Shown: positions 41,363 through 50,427, counted from the first letter of the stretch. The stretch: 64,000 nucleotides of DNA from CAYTPI01 sp964439625 (GCA_964439625.1 CAYTPI010000005.1:166309-230308); one strand, 5' to 3'. The notes: generated from the sequence alone by a model not told the origin. Program-made: numbers and translations.

Positions 41363-42514
41363 GTGCCTGACTCTAAACGCTCGAACAAAAAAAATGACAT
41401 TATAGAAGGCGAAATTCTGGGCGAAACCGGCTCAGAAACAGTCATGAACCTGCCGCCGATTCCTGACGAAGATGATAACCGCAGTGACGATCCGCTAGCG
41501 CCACCTCCGATCTACGAAGAAGAAGCGCCGCCCAATAACGGTCGTCGTTTTTTGCTGGCTCGGGTACTGCTGGGCGGTACGGCTGCATTAGCCCTAGGTG
41601 GGAGTGCTGCCCTAATCCTGAATCGCCGTCGAGAAGAAGACCAAACCGTTGTGATTTTACCCAACCAAACAGATGCAGTGATGGGCTCAGAAGCTGCCGA
41701 AGTTGGAAACCTCGCCCGCCAGATTGCGGAGCTGCAAGATCAGCTAGAGGCAATGACCCTTGAAAATGAAACGTTGCGCTCTGACTTAGATGCCACCAAT
41801 ACGGAAATCGAGGCACTGCGACAACAATGTGCGACCGCAGAGGAAGTCAATGAGTTGTGGGCTTCAATGGATAATATAGGACTAGATAATCTCCTCGTGA
41901 TTGCGTTAGGAGTTGTTGGGCTGCCACTGGGTGCTGTTACTCGTGTAGCAAGCGTGCTGAGCTTAGGCTTGCAGGTTGGACAAGCGGCTATTGATCGCTT
42001 TGTCGAAGCCCTCCCGACACCGAGCAACGGGGTAGCTTGGTTGGCAGATCAGGTTGAGCGTCTGCGAGAGGGACTCGCAGATTTGGCTTTGAAGCTAGAA
42101 GCCGCTGTTGATCCAGCTAGTAATGTCACGACAATGGTCGCAAATTTTGTGCTTTGGGTTCTGGATAGACTACCATTTAACTCCGGTGAAACCGCACGCG
42201 TCGGTCTAGAGTCAATGCAAAATATAGTCAATGGGCTTCCTACGTTTGCGGATGGCATTGCTGATGATGTGCTCGCACACATCTCTGACTGGTTTAGTGA
42301 TGATGAAGAGCGTAATTTCACGGGTGTGCTTATTAGTCCAATTGTCGTTGAGGTGTTTAAGCCTGCGCTCGATATTGTGGAAAAGGTCGCTGACCTCGAA
42401 GAAAAATATAACGCACAGTTGCGAGAGCCTGTATTAGCGGCTCTTGATGAACGTGAGCAAATCAGAAATCAGGTGGCAGAAGCCCAAGCTCGTCTCAACC
42501 AATTAAAGGTATAG
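41363..42514 (+). CDS. Single-span membrane protein with coiled coil
   Basis: A 383-residue protein I cannot assign. Order: acidic disordered N-terminus (1-58), one membrane helix (about 60-82, RRFLLARVLLGGTAALALGG), a coiled coil (108-150, LARQIAELQDQLEAMTLENE), a hydrophobic helical middle (160-300), and a second coiled coil at the C-terminus (345-383, EKYNAQLREPVLAALDE). This topology fits a membrane-anchored scaffold. GTG start with GGATGA upstream. The next gene starts 4 bp on. Confidence 0.65.
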   Translation: MPDSKRSNKKNDIIEGEILGETGSETVMNLPPIPDEDDNRSDDPLAPPPIYEEEAPPNNGRRFLLARVLLGGTAALALGGSAALILNRRREEDQTVVILPNQTDAVMGSEAAEVGNLARQIAELQDQLEAMTLENETLRSDLDATNTEIEALRQQCATAEEVNELWASMDNIGLDNLLVIALGVVGLPLGAVTRVASVLSLGLQVGQAAIDRFVEALPTPSNGVAWLADQVERLREGLADLALKLEAAVDPASNVTTMVANFVLWVLDRLPFNSGETARVGLESMQNIVNGLPTFADGIADDVLAHISDWFSDDEERNFTGVLISPIVVEVFKPALDIVEKVADLEEKYNAQLREPVLAALDEREQIRNQVAEAQARLNQLKV

Positions 42515-42518
42515 TGGA

Positions 42519-43520
42519 TTGCTATCTCAGATTAGTAGTTTCTTAAAAAAACATAAAAAAGCGTTGGCGAATTGGTTACGTGTGATTGTGACTGTGGTTG
42601 GCATCACCCTGGTTGCGTCACAGATCAATATTCAAGAAACACTGGCTGCCCTACGTGAGGCTAATTGGCTGTTGATGTCTGCTGTTCTGTTATATGTACA
42701 GTTGGGTATTTTTGTGCGTGCCGCTCGCTGGCAGACGCTGCTCCAGGGGCTTGGCTTGAACCCCGGTTTTTGGCGCTTGACGGGTCTGTACTACGCTGGA
42801 GCCTTCTTCAATACTTTCTTACCAACTGGCTTTGGCGGTGATGTCGTTCGCGTTTTAGAAGTTGGTCGAGATGTCAAACCTGCTGATGGGTTAGCCACCG
42901 TTATCATTGATCGCGCCAGCGGTCTGTTCGTGTTATTTGTGTTAGCGTTGGTTGCTTTGCCGTTTCAGTTTCAATTATTCCCAACAGAACTCAACGCACT
43001 GGTTGTTACTATCAGTATGGTTGGCATTGCTGGCTGGTTCATTTTGATTGGAACAGATCTTATTCCGAGGGTTTTGGCTAACTTGCCGTTGCTGGGGATG
43101 CAAAAAATCATCGATGTGCTGGTAGCGATCCGCAAGATTGGTCAAAAGTCAATCTGGCAGGCGGTTGGATACTCACTGCTTTTCAACTTAATCTTGATTT
43201 CCTCCTATTGGCTAACGGCACGCGTATTTGATGTCAACTTATCGATCACGGTCTTCGTCGTCTTTACACCGCTCAGTGCTATTTTATTACTGCTTCCGTC
43301 AATACAAGGATGGGGGGTCCGTGAACCAACAAATGTACTATTACTCGGTTCGGTCGGTATTGCTCCCGAACCTGCAGTTGCTTTCTCGTTCGGTACTTAC
43401 TTATTGACTTTATCAAATGGGGTTATTGGCGGGTTGTATTATGCGTATTACACACTGGCTAACATCGCTAAGCGAACAGAAGTAGATGAAACTGATGTAC
43501 CGTCAACTAAAGTGATATAG
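42519..43520 (+). CDS. UPF0104 membrane protein (lysyl-PG synthase flippase-like)
   Basis: A 333-residue polytopic membrane protein of UPF0104, related to the flippase part of MprF. It contains AARWQTLLQGLG, YYAGAFFNTFLPTGFGGDVVRVLEV and AIDRASG-like VIIDRASGLFVLF, plus PSIQGWGVREPTNVLLL. Roles proposed for the family include lipid translocation. TTG start, weak ribosome site. It follows the coiled-coil membrane protein by 4 bp and ends against the Clp-N protein. Confidence 0.85.
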   Translation: MLSQISSFLKKHKKALANWLRVIVTVVGITLVASQINIQETLAALREANWLLMSAVLLYVQLGIFVRAARWQTLLQGLGLNPGFWRLTGLYYAGAFFNTFLPTGFGGDVVRVLEVGRDVKPADGLATVIIDRASGLFVLFVLALVALPFQFQLFPTELNALVVTISMVGIAGWFILIGTDLIPRVLANLPLLGMQKIIDVLVAIRKIGQKSIWQAVGYSLLFNLILISSYWLTARVFDVNLSITVFVVFTPLSAILLLLPSIQGWGVREPTNVLLLGSVGIAPEPAVAFSFGTYLLTLSNGVIGGLYYAYYTLANIAKRTEVDETDVPSTKVI

Positions 43521-44432
43521 GTGTATCCTTTGACTGATAGTCGCCCCGTACCAACCGAGCGCTTTGAGCGAGTCATTGCGTTTGCTGCTGATGAAGCTGA
43601 CGGGTTAGGGCACGCATTTATCGACAATCGGCATCTATTCTATGCCTTAGCCGCCGAAGGGCGCGGGTTGGCCCGAGCCACACTTGATAAAGTAGGCATC
43701 ACGGCACAGACTATACACGATATTTTGGCACAACCATCAGTTGTGCACGACCGTATTACAGGCCAATTAGAAATTGCAGGCGAACTGCGGGAGACGCTCC
43801 AGCGGGCTGGTGATATTGCGCAAAAGTGGCAGCAGCGTACACTCGACACCGAGCACCTGTTGTATGGCTCTCTGATTAAACCGTCGTCCCTCGATGAGAT
43901 TTTAAATACGTTAGGTCTTAAACCTAATATCATTCTCTCAAAGTTGTACGAGCTACAGCGCAGTGCACCACCAGCTGCGGAAAAGGAAAACGGATCGAGG
44001 TCTTATCGCCTTACGTTAGAAAGTTCGTGGGTGCTAGGGACAGCATCCCAGCTTGCGGTTGAAGCCGGAAGCCATGCGATTGACTCAAAGCATCTGCTGT
44101 TGGCACTTGTCCAACGGGATCGGCGCCTCAGTGAAATATTTAACAAGTCGTTTCAACTGACTTTCGAGCTGATGCAGCCGCTGATTTTTGGGCAGAGCCA
44201 CGTGGAGCGTACCACTGCCAACATCAAATTGACGGATGAGGTGCAACGTATCCTCGGTTATGCTATTGGCGAGGCTTGGAATCGGGGGCATCATACAACG
44301 CAGCCGCGGCATATCGCACTCGCTCTCGTACGGACGACAGGTTGTAGCGCATTAAACTTCCTCGCTGATCTGGGCGTAAGTCAGGCTGATTTGTTTGATG
44401 AACTTGAGCCACTGGTAAAGTCATCGCAATAG
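43521..44432 (+). CDS. Clp N-terminal domain protein without ATPase
   Basis: A 303-residue soluble protein made of Clp_N repeats only. Two double-repeat domains are visible: residues 8-140 (RFERVIAFAADEADGLGHAF, then ERL-type QRTLDTEHLLYG) and 160-300 (ESSWVLGTASQLAVEAGSHA, then EAWNRGHHTTQPRHIALALV). ClpA/ClpC/ClpB use this domain to bind adaptors and substrates; here the Walker motifs are absent and there is no room for an AAA domain. It could be an adaptor, like ClpT in plants, or a decoy. GTG start directly after the upstream stop. Confidence 0.8.
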   Translation: MYPLTDSRPVPTERFERVIAFAADEADGLGHAFIDNRHLFYALAAEGRGLARATLDKVGITAQTIHDILAQPSVVHDRITGQLEIAGELRETLQRAGDIAQKWQQRTLDTEHLLYGSLIKPSSLDEILNTLGLKPNIILSKLYELQRSAPPAAEKENGSRSYRLTLESSWVLGTASQLAVEAGSHAIDSKHLLLALVQRDRRLSEIFNKSFQLTFELMQPLIFGQSHVERTTANIKLTDEVQRILGYAIGEAWNRGHHTTQPRHIALALVRTTGCSALNFLADLGVSQADLFDELEPLVKSSQ

Positions 44433-44517
44433 ATGCCTCAAACCAAAAACAAACTGCCTTTATTGTGGTATTGTTAGACGATTGTTATGCTGCCGATAAT
44501 AGTAACTTGATAGGAGC

Positions 44518-44820
44518 ATGACTATGTTTTTTGGGTTTATTAGTGGGCCTATCGGTATGTTTGGAACGGCAGGTCTTTTATTGTCAGTCGCCGTCTATAC
44601 GATAGTTGCCTCAAAGCCCATGATCGCCTTTTCTGCATTCGGCATTACCTCAATCGGGTTCTTCTATGCCGTTCTCAGCACATACCACCTAACCGCGCTT
44701 CAAGTAGGAAGTCTCGGTTCTAGTTACCTAGGGCTGTCTTTACTGCTGACGCTGTTGATACTCAGCCTGATTGCATTCGTTCGTGTGTTGCTTACTATAC
44801 CCGACAGTCGTTTGATGTGA
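44518..44820 (+). CDS. Small membrane protein
   Basis: A 100-residue unrecognised protein with three hydrophobic helices (about 5-28, 32-55, 63-92), almost without charged residues in between. ATG start follows AGGAG by a few bases. An 85-bp spacer separates it from the Clp-N gene. Confidence 0.6.
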   Translation: MTMFFGFISGPIGMFGTAGLLLSVAVYTIVASKPMIAFSAFGITSIGFFYAVLSTYHLTALQVGSLGSSYLGLSLLLTLLILSLIAFVRVLLTIPDSRLM

Positions 44821-44830
44821 TGGGCAACAT

Positions 44831-45025
44831 TTATTGGTTTACCCACCAGACATTTACCTCTGTTTCTGACGCCTGATCCACCTCTTTTTGTTCCGCCTTC
44901 GTCATTCCTTTGAGCACTAGAAAAAACGACTCGTTAATCATTTCTCTGATTTGCTCATCATGGATTGACCCATCGCAGACAACTGTGTTCCAGTGTTTCT
45001 TATTCATATGATAGCCGTTGGAAAA
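44831..45025 (-). pseudogene. Remnant of a MmcQ/YjbR-family gene
   Basis: A minus-strand frame at 45025-44831 reads FSNGYHMNKKHWNTVV, then IREMINESFFLVLKGM, closely resembling the C-terminal half of MmcQ/YjbR-like proteins (about 115-120 residues). The usual N-terminal half is missing: an in-frame TAG lies just upstream (45026-45028) and only 27 bp remain before the thyX stop. A 58-residue product from the ATG at 45007 is possible, but the family half-domain alone is unlikely to fold. It is treated as a deletion remnant. Confidence 0.7.
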
Positions 45026-45052
45026 CTAAGAAAGTAACGCCGAACATCTTCG

Positions 45053-45814
45053 CTAGTCAGCATTGGTGTGCATTTCAAAGACGTACTCGCTGAACGCTTC
45101 GGCTGTCCACGGCATGTATTGCTTGAACATATCATACATGGCTTCTGCAAACATTCGGATCTCCCACTGTGCATGAGGGTCAAGCCGTAAACGCAGAAAG
45201 TGCATTAAGTTCCAAGAGTCAACTTTTACAATAGCAATGTAGTAACTAGTCCAGGCAGGTAAAAAGAGACGTGCCTGCTCTTTGGCTACGCCAGCTTCAA
45301 GCGCCTCACTATAGAGTTTGTAAGCTCGATCTTGTAAGTCGATGAGTTGTTGTGTGTAGGCTGCACTTTCCTCAGACGAAAAATCACCAGCGCTGCCTTG
45401 CTTGTTGGATGCACTCTGCTGGCGCCAATGTTTCGGGATGTAAATATCTTCTTCCGAGAAGGGGGTGTAACGACCACTTTGAAAGTTATAGTGCCATGTA
45501 CGGTGCCGCACCCATTGCCACCAGACAACCACAGGGGCCCGCACTCGAAACTTAAATTCGACTTGCTCAAATGGTGATGTATGCATGTTCCGCAATAAAT
45601 AGAACAGCAGCTTTTTGTCTTGGTCTAACCCTTTACTATGGCCTAAAAACGACACGCGTGCCGCATTGACAACAGCTAGATCAGCTGAGAGTTCATTGGT
45701 AGGGTGAGGAAGCATATCCTGGAGTTCCACCCAGGCTTTGCCATCTCCGAGGATATCGGTGGCTGCTGCAAGCGCGTCCTCTTGCGGCAAATAGGCATCG
45801 GCTAAATCATCCAT
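45053..45814 (-). CDS. thyX: FAD-dependent thymidylate synthase ThyX
   Basis: Makes dTMP from dUMP using FAD and methylene-tetrahydrofolate, the alternative to ThyA. The 253 residues carry the RHR-x7-S motif in VRHRTWHYNFQSGRY, SPFEQVEFKF, ARLFLPAWTSYYI and LMHFLRLRLDPHAQWEIRMF. The dUMP-site segment uses DSWNL rather than the T. maritima-type NARSL, a variation I associate with another ThyX subgroup. It shares its divergent upstream spacer with the nusA promoter. Downstream is the YjbR remnant. Confidence 0.93.
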   Translation of the reverse strand: MDDLADAYLPQEDALAAATDILGDGKAWVELQDMLPHPTNELSADLAVVNAARVSFLGHSKGLDQDKKLLFYLLRNMHTSPFEQVEFKFRVRAPVVVWWQWVRHRTWHYNFQSGRYTPFSEEDIYIPKHWRQQSASNKQGSAGDFSSEESAAYTQQLIDLQDRAYKLYSEALEAGVAKEQARLFLPAWTSYYIAIVKVDSWNLMHFLRLRLDPHAQWEIRMFAEAMYDMFKQYMPWTAEAFSEYVFEMHTNAD

Positions 45815-45876
45815 GTGTTCGACACTCCATAGGCAGTTTGAAATGATAGAACCAAGTATAATTTACCTGCGAGACA

Positions 45877-45905
45877 TTGCCAGTAGCGTTTAACTTGGCT
45901 ATAAT
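45877..45905 (+). promoter_or_regulatory. Promoter of the nusA operon
   Basis: TTGCCA (45877-45882), 17-bp spacer and consensus TATAAT (45900-45905), about 137 bp before nusA. A second TATAAT (45857-45862) lies 43 bp upstream without a -35. Confidence 0.7.
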
Positions 45906-45934
45906 GTTGTTGTAAATTGAAGACGCGGACATTC

Positions 45935-45958
45935 AACGTGGGCAAGACCCACGTTTTG
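45935..45958 (+). terminator. Attenuator-like hairpin in the nusA leader
   Basis: AACGTGGG (45935-45942) and CCCACGTT (45948-45955) form a perfect 8-bp stem with a 5-nt loop, followed by TTGCTTTAATTATT. It lies between promoter and nusA, so it would stop or pause leader transcripts. Because NusA itself acts at such hairpins, autoregulation is plausible. Confidence 0.6.
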
Positions 45959-46041
45959 CTTTAATTATTAATGTCCTCAGTATTGTTAGACCCCAAACAC
46001 TACACTTGGTGTGTGGTTAAGCGATGGAGTATTAAATCCCC

Positions 46042-48105
46042 ATGAAGAGTGATTTCATATTAGCGTTTAACGAAATTGCAGAAACGCGCAAATTACCCAA
46101 AGATGTTGTCCTAAATGCACTTAAGGCTGGCTTGGTATCGGCTTACCGTCGGAACGAAGATGTCAGTTCTCAGCAATATGTTGAAGTTCGGATCGAAGAA
46201 GGTCTGGGGAAACCGACAATCTGGGTGGAGAAAGAGGTTGTGGATGAAATCCACACGGAACAAACTGAGGTTGAACTCGAACGTGCTAGGTTATTCGAAC
46301 CAGATGCAGAAATTGGTGATTTGGTCATAGTTGAAGCCACACCAGAAGGGTTTGGGCGAATTGCTGCACAGACTGCGAAACAGGTTATCTTGCAGCGTAT
46401 GCGAGAAGCCGAGCGCGATGCACAATATGAAGAGTTTCAGGAGCGCGTCGGTGACATAGTCACGGGAACGGTGCAAAGTCATAACAAGGACGTCGTCACA
46501 CTGGCGCTCGGTCGCGCGGAAGCAATACTTCCCCGCAGCCAGCAGATGCCAGGTGAGCGCTACCGCATGCATGATAAAGTCCGCGCTTATGTGATGGAAG
46601 TTCGCAAAACCAACCGGGGGCCACAAATTGTGACCAGCCGCACGCATCGCAGTATGCTACGGCGTCTCCTCGAATACGAAGTGCCTGAGATATACAATGG
46701 GCAAGTTGAGATTAAGTCTATCGCCCGTGAACCTGGCGCGCGCTCGAAAGTTGCTGTTGCTGCCCTTCAGCCCGGCGCTGACCCAGTCGGTGCTTGCGTT
46801 GGGATGCGCGGTGTTCGCATTCAGAGCATCGTTCGTGAACTGAATGGAGAAAAGATAGATGTCATTGAGTGGAACCCAGACTCAGAGGCATTTATTTCCA
46901 AAGCATTAAGCCCTGCTCGTGTGAGTGGTGTCTTCTTAGATGATGATCCTGATGAAGGGCGAACCGCTGTCGTCGTTGTACCGGATGATCAGTTGTCGCT
47001 CGCGATTGGTCGAGAAGGCCAAAATGCGCGCTTAGCCGCGAAACTAACTGGGTGGCGCATCGATATTAAAAGCATCACTGAAGCCGCCACCGAAGCGTTA
47101 CAACATTTCGATGACGAGCAAGAGCTTGATGCAGTTGTTGCCGGTAGCCCCACAATAGTTGATGATATGCGCGTCATCGTCGAAAAGCGTGAACAGAACC
47201 GTGTCTTGACACCCGAAGATTTCCAACTCATGGTTGACTTCGTAAATACAGTTGAGGGTTATCGCATTGAACTACGTGAGGACGAGCGTGCTGAGAAACG
47301 TGAGGCTCGTGAGGTTGCTCGTGCGCAAGTTGACGCGCGTGCCTATGACTTGCCACTCTCAGAGACTGACTTACCATTGAGTGTCTTCGATCTATTGTCG
47401 ACCGCTGGGTATCGTACAGTTGGCGAAGTTGCTGAGCAAGTTCATCTCAGCCCAGAGCGCTTCTATTATCAGATTGAGGGTTTCGAAGAGGCAACCTTAG
47501 AAACCATTCAAAATATGATTGACATGGCTGAGTACCCTGAGGTGGAGGCCGAAGAAGTTGCTGGGGAAGTTCTTCCTGAAGAGGTTGAAGCCGAAGAAGT
47601 CGAAGAGCTTGCTGAAACCTCTGAACCGGAACAGCCTGAAGTCGAAGAAGAACCAGAGTTGATTGCAGCGGCTGAGCCTATGATGGAGGCAGATGCCGAA
47701 CTCATTGCAGAAGACCAAAAAGAGGGTAATGAACAACCTGGTTGGTTAGACGATGAAGATATTGCTCGTGCTCGCCGCGCCGAACTCGTCGCTAAGATGA
47801 TGCAGGCTGGTACCATTGAGTTTGATGACGAAGTCGCAGAGACAGTTGAGCAAATCGTTGAGGCATCACCCGTGGCTCAAATGCCTCAGAGTGAGGTTGA
47901 CCAGTTGTTGTCTGATGATATGGATGACGACGAATATGACGACTATGATGATGACGACGACACCCTTGATAAGCGTCGCGACAAACAGCGTCGTCGTCAG
48001 CTAGTCTACGATGAGAAGCTCGGGCGTGTTGTCGCCAAGCGCCGTCGCCGTAAAGGCCGTGGCGGCAGCAATAATTGGGAAGATGAATATAGTACTGATT
48101 GGTAA
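46042..48105 (+). CDS. nusA: Transcription factor NusA with long charged tail
   Basis: Transcription elongation and termination factor. The 687 residues (E. coli 495) comprise the N-terminal RNAP-binding domain (FILAFNEIAETRKLPKDVV), S1 (about 135-200), and two KH domains (VGACVGMRGVRIQSI; SLAIGREGQNARLAAKLTG). Next is an HhH-like segment near 440-495 (LSVFDLLSTAGYRTVGEVAE). The C-terminal 190 residues are an acidic Glu/Val/Ala region, then an Asp-rich stretch (DDMDDDEYDDYDDDDD), then a basic tail (KRRRRKGRGG). It begins the operon with ylxR, infB, rbfA; rimP, usual upstream, is absent here. Confidence 0.95.
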   Translation: MKSDFILAFNEIAETRKLPKDVVLNALKAGLVSAYRRNEDVSSQQYVEVRIEEGLGKPTIWVEKEVVDEIHTEQTEVELERARLFEPDAEIGDLVIVEATPEGFGRIAAQTAKQVILQRMREAERDAQYEEFQERVGDIVTGTVQSHNKDVVTLALGRAEAILPRSQQMPGERYRMHDKVRAYVMEVRKTNRGPQIVTSRTHRSMLRRLLEYEVPEIYNGQVEIKSIAREPGARSKVAVAALQPGADPVGACVGMRGVRIQSIVRELNGEKIDVIEWNPDSEAFISKALSPARVSGVFLDDDPDEGRTAVVVVPDDQLSLAIGREGQNARLAAKLTGWRIDIKSITEAATEALQHFDDEQELDAVVAGSPTIVDDMRVIVEKREQNRVLTPEDFQLMVDFVNTVEGYRIELREDERAEKREAREVARAQVDARAYDLPLSETDLPLSVFDLLSTAGYRTVGEVAEQVHLSPERFYYQIEGFEEATLETIQNMIDMAEYPEVEAEEVAGEVLPEEVEAEEVEELAETSEPEQPEVEEEPELIAAAEPMMEADAELIAEDQKEGNEQPGWLDDEDIARARRAELVAKMMQAGTIEFDDEVAETVEQIVEASPVAQMPQSEVDQLLSDDMDDDEYDDYDDDDDTLDKRRDKQRRRQLVYDEKLGRVVAKRRRRKGRGGSNNWEDEYSTDW

Positions 48106-48122
48106 ACTTTCCAGGGAAACCT

Positions 48123-48398
48123 ATGGCAAAGAGAAAACATGTGCCTGTACGAACATGTGTTGTCTGCCGCTCCAGTGACGATAAGCGTCAGTTAACGCGC
48201 ATCGTTAAAATGCCTGATGGCAAGCCCTCCCTAGACCCATCTGGTAAAGCAGCAGGGCGAGGGGCATATGTTTGTAACAATGATGCCTGCTGGAATGCTT
48301 TAAACGAACCAAGGATGCTTGCAAAAGCACTCCGAGTGGCTGTATCGCCAGCGCAGTTGGCAACTTTACAGCGTCAGCGAGCTGAACAACTAAAGTAA
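48123..48398 (+). CDS. YlxR-family RNA-binding protein (DUF448)
   Basis: A 91-residue YlxR protein; family members bind RNA and lie between nusA and infB in many bacteria, as here. It shows RTCVVCRSSDDKRQLTRIV with the Cys pair and GRGAYVCNNDACWNAL. A good ribosome site (AGGGA) precedes the ATG at 48123, 17 bp after nusA. Confidence 0.9.
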   Translation: MAKRKHVPVRTCVVCRSSDDKRQLTRIVKMPDGKPSLDPSGKAAGRGAYVCNNDACWNALNEPRMLAKALRVAVSPAQLATLQRQRAEQLK

Positions 48399-48468
48399 AA
48401 TGTAATGACCAGACACTATTAAGGTAATTGATATCGGCGATTACCGATAGATAGAAAATGAGGTGCGT

Positions 48469-50283
48469 ATGGCAGAAACAAAAGAAAAAAGCATCGAGAT
48501 ACCTGACTATATTTCGGTCAGGGACCTTGCTGATCTCCTAGAGACGAGTCCAATTGATGTCATCAAGTTGTTGATGAGCAACGGCATCATGGCAAAAATT
48601 ACCGAGGCTGTGGATTTTGAGACAGCAGCAATTGTTGCGGCGGAAATGGGTTTTGACCCTGCCCCTGTTGGCTACCAAGCGGAAGAAGTTAAGGACGAAG
48701 CCGAAGACGCCGACAGTTCAGGATGGCGTCAGGTACTCAAAGAAGAAGCCGATGACAAACTAGAGCGCCGCCCACCAGTTATTGCCGTGCTGGGCCATGT
48801 TGACCACGGCAAAACTAGCCTACTTGATAAAATCCGCAGCGCAAATGTTCAAGAAGGCGAAGCAGGCGGTATTACCCAGCATATTGGCGCTTACCAGATT
48901 GAATATGATGGACGTAAGTTGACGTTCCTCGATACGCCGGGACACGAAGCATTTACTGCAATGAGAGCACGGGGTGCCCATGGTGCAGATATCGCTATTC
49001 TCGTTGTTGCAGCAGATGATGGTGTTATGCCGCAGACCCGTGAAGCAATATCCCATGCCAAAGCGGCTGGCGTGCCAATCATCGTTGCGATGAATAAAAT
49101 TGACCGCAACAATGCTAATCAGGATTTTGTCAAGCAGCAGCTAGCTGAAAATGGCTTGATGCCTGATGACTACGGTGGTGACACCATTGTACTCCCCGTC
49201 AGCGCTTTGAAGGGCGAGGGTATCGATGATCTTGTGGAGGCCATTATTCTGGTGGCCGACGACACAGATATTCGAGCCAATCCCAAGGGACGTGTTGCTG
49301 GAACCATTCTTGAAGCTGAACTTGATAAGTTTCGCGGCGTCATGGCGACACTGCTTGTTCAAAATGGCACCCTGAGAAAAGGTGATACGGTACTTGCTGG
49401 TCAAACCTATGGTCGCATTAAGGCCATGTTTGATGAAAATGGCGAACAGGTTGATGCCGCACCACCATCGACTCCAGTTCAAGTAATGGGCTTAAACGAC
49501 GTGCCAGAGGCAGGCGACTTTTTTGAAATAGTTAAAAGTGAAAAGGCTGCTCGTAGTATCGTTGATGATCGAGATGTAGCAGGAGAGCTGTCTGAGGCAG
49601 GTTCTGTGGGAACCCCCATGACGCTCGAAGCTCTATATGAGAAGTTTCAAGCTGGAGAAGCTAGAGAACTTAATCTGATTGTTAAGGCTGATGTGCAGGG
49701 ATCGCTAGAGCCGATATTGTCCTCCCTCGAAAAAGTGAGTGTCGAAGATGAACAAGATGACACCACAATTAAAGTGAGTATCATCCATGAGGATATTGGT
49801 AACGTCAGCGAATCTGATGTGATGCTGGCCTCGGCTTCAAATGCAATCATCATTGGCTTCAATGTGGTTGTAGATGGTGCCGCCCAGCGCCGTGCTGACA
49901 GTGAAGGCGTCGAGATCCGCAATTACAGCGTTATCTATACGTTGTTGGAAGAGATTGAGCAAGCCCTGCAGGGTATGCTGAAACCGGTTTATGAAGACCG
50001 CGTCATCGGCGTGGCAGAAGTTCGTCAAGTCTTCCGCATAAGTAAGGTCGGTGCTATTGCAGGCTCTTACATCAGAGAAGGTGAAGCGCGCCGAGATGCC
50101 CGCGCACGTGTCATCCGTAATCATCAATTACTGCACGAAGGCAAATTATCTTCGCTTAAGCGCTTCCAAGAGGATGCCAAGGAAGTTCGTAGTGGTTTTG
50201 AATGTGGTATCAGTGTAGATGGTTTTAACGACTTTGAAGAGGGTGATTTAATTCAGTTCACAGTCCGTGAGCGCGTCCGTTAG
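48469..50283 (+). CDS. infB: Translation initiation factor IF-2
   Basis: GTPase that delivers fMet-tRNA to the 30S P site. The 604 residues form a short IF-2: an IF2_N module (about 10-65, YISVRDLADLLETSPIDVIK), then the G domain with GHVDHGKTSLLDKI (near 108), DTPGHEAFTAM, NKID and the SALKGEG motif, followed by domains II-IV. The long N-terminal extension seen in E. coli is absent. The ATG at 48469 follows GAGG; a GTG at 48463 is also open. A terminator follows, so downstream genes need the rbfA promoter or read-through. Confidence 0.95.
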   Translation: MAETKEKSIEIPDYISVRDLADLLETSPIDVIKLLMSNGIMAKITEAVDFETAAIVAAEMGFDPAPVGYQAEEVKDEAEDADSSGWRQVLKEEADDKLERRPPVIAVLGHVDHGKTSLLDKIRSANVQEGEAGGITQHIGAYQIEYDGRKLTFLDTPGHEAFTAMRARGAHGADIAILVVAADDGVMPQTREAISHAKAAGVPIIVAMNKIDRNNANQDFVKQQLAENGLMPDDYGGDTIVLPVSALKGEGIDDLVEAIILVADDTDIRANPKGRVAGTILEAELDKFRGVMATLLVQNGTLRKGDTVLAGQTYGRIKAMFDENGEQVDAAPPSTPVQVMGLNDVPEAGDFFEIVKSEKAARSIVDDRDVAGELSEAGSVGTPMTLEALYEKFQAGEARELNLIVKADVQGSLEPILSSLEKVSVEDEQDDTTIKVSIIHEDIGNVSESDVMLASASNAIIIGFNVVVDGAAQRRADSEGVEIRNYSVIYTLLEEIEQALQGMLKPVYEDRVIGVAEVRQVFRISKVGAIAGSYIREGEARRDARARVIRNHQLLHEGKLSSLKRFQEDAKEVRSGFECGISVDGFNDFEEGDLIQFTVRERVR

Positions 50284-50308
50284 GCGAGCATCATAACAAA
50301 TTAGAATG

Positions 50309-50350
50309 AAAGACAGGGCATAATTCGCTAGATGTGAACCCTGTCTTTTT
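50309..50350 (+). terminator. Intrinsic terminator after infB
   Basis: AAAGACAGGG (50309-50318) pairs over 10 bp with CCCTGTCTTT (50339-50348) and ends in T5. Confidence 0.85.
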
Positions 50351-50382
50351 GCGTGTGGGGTGGGGCTATCCAGTGGGACTGC

Positions 50383-50397
50383 GCTATACTTTTTGCG
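50383..50397 (+). promoter_or_regulatory. -10 element GCTATACTTTTTGCG before rbfA
   Basis: TATACT (50385-50390) follows the infB terminator and precedes rbfA by 38 bp. The 15-mer is the same as that at 31852-31866. No clear -35. Confidence 0.5.
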
Positions 50398-50427
50398 TTA
50401 TAAACTATTAGAGAAACATATCTAGCG

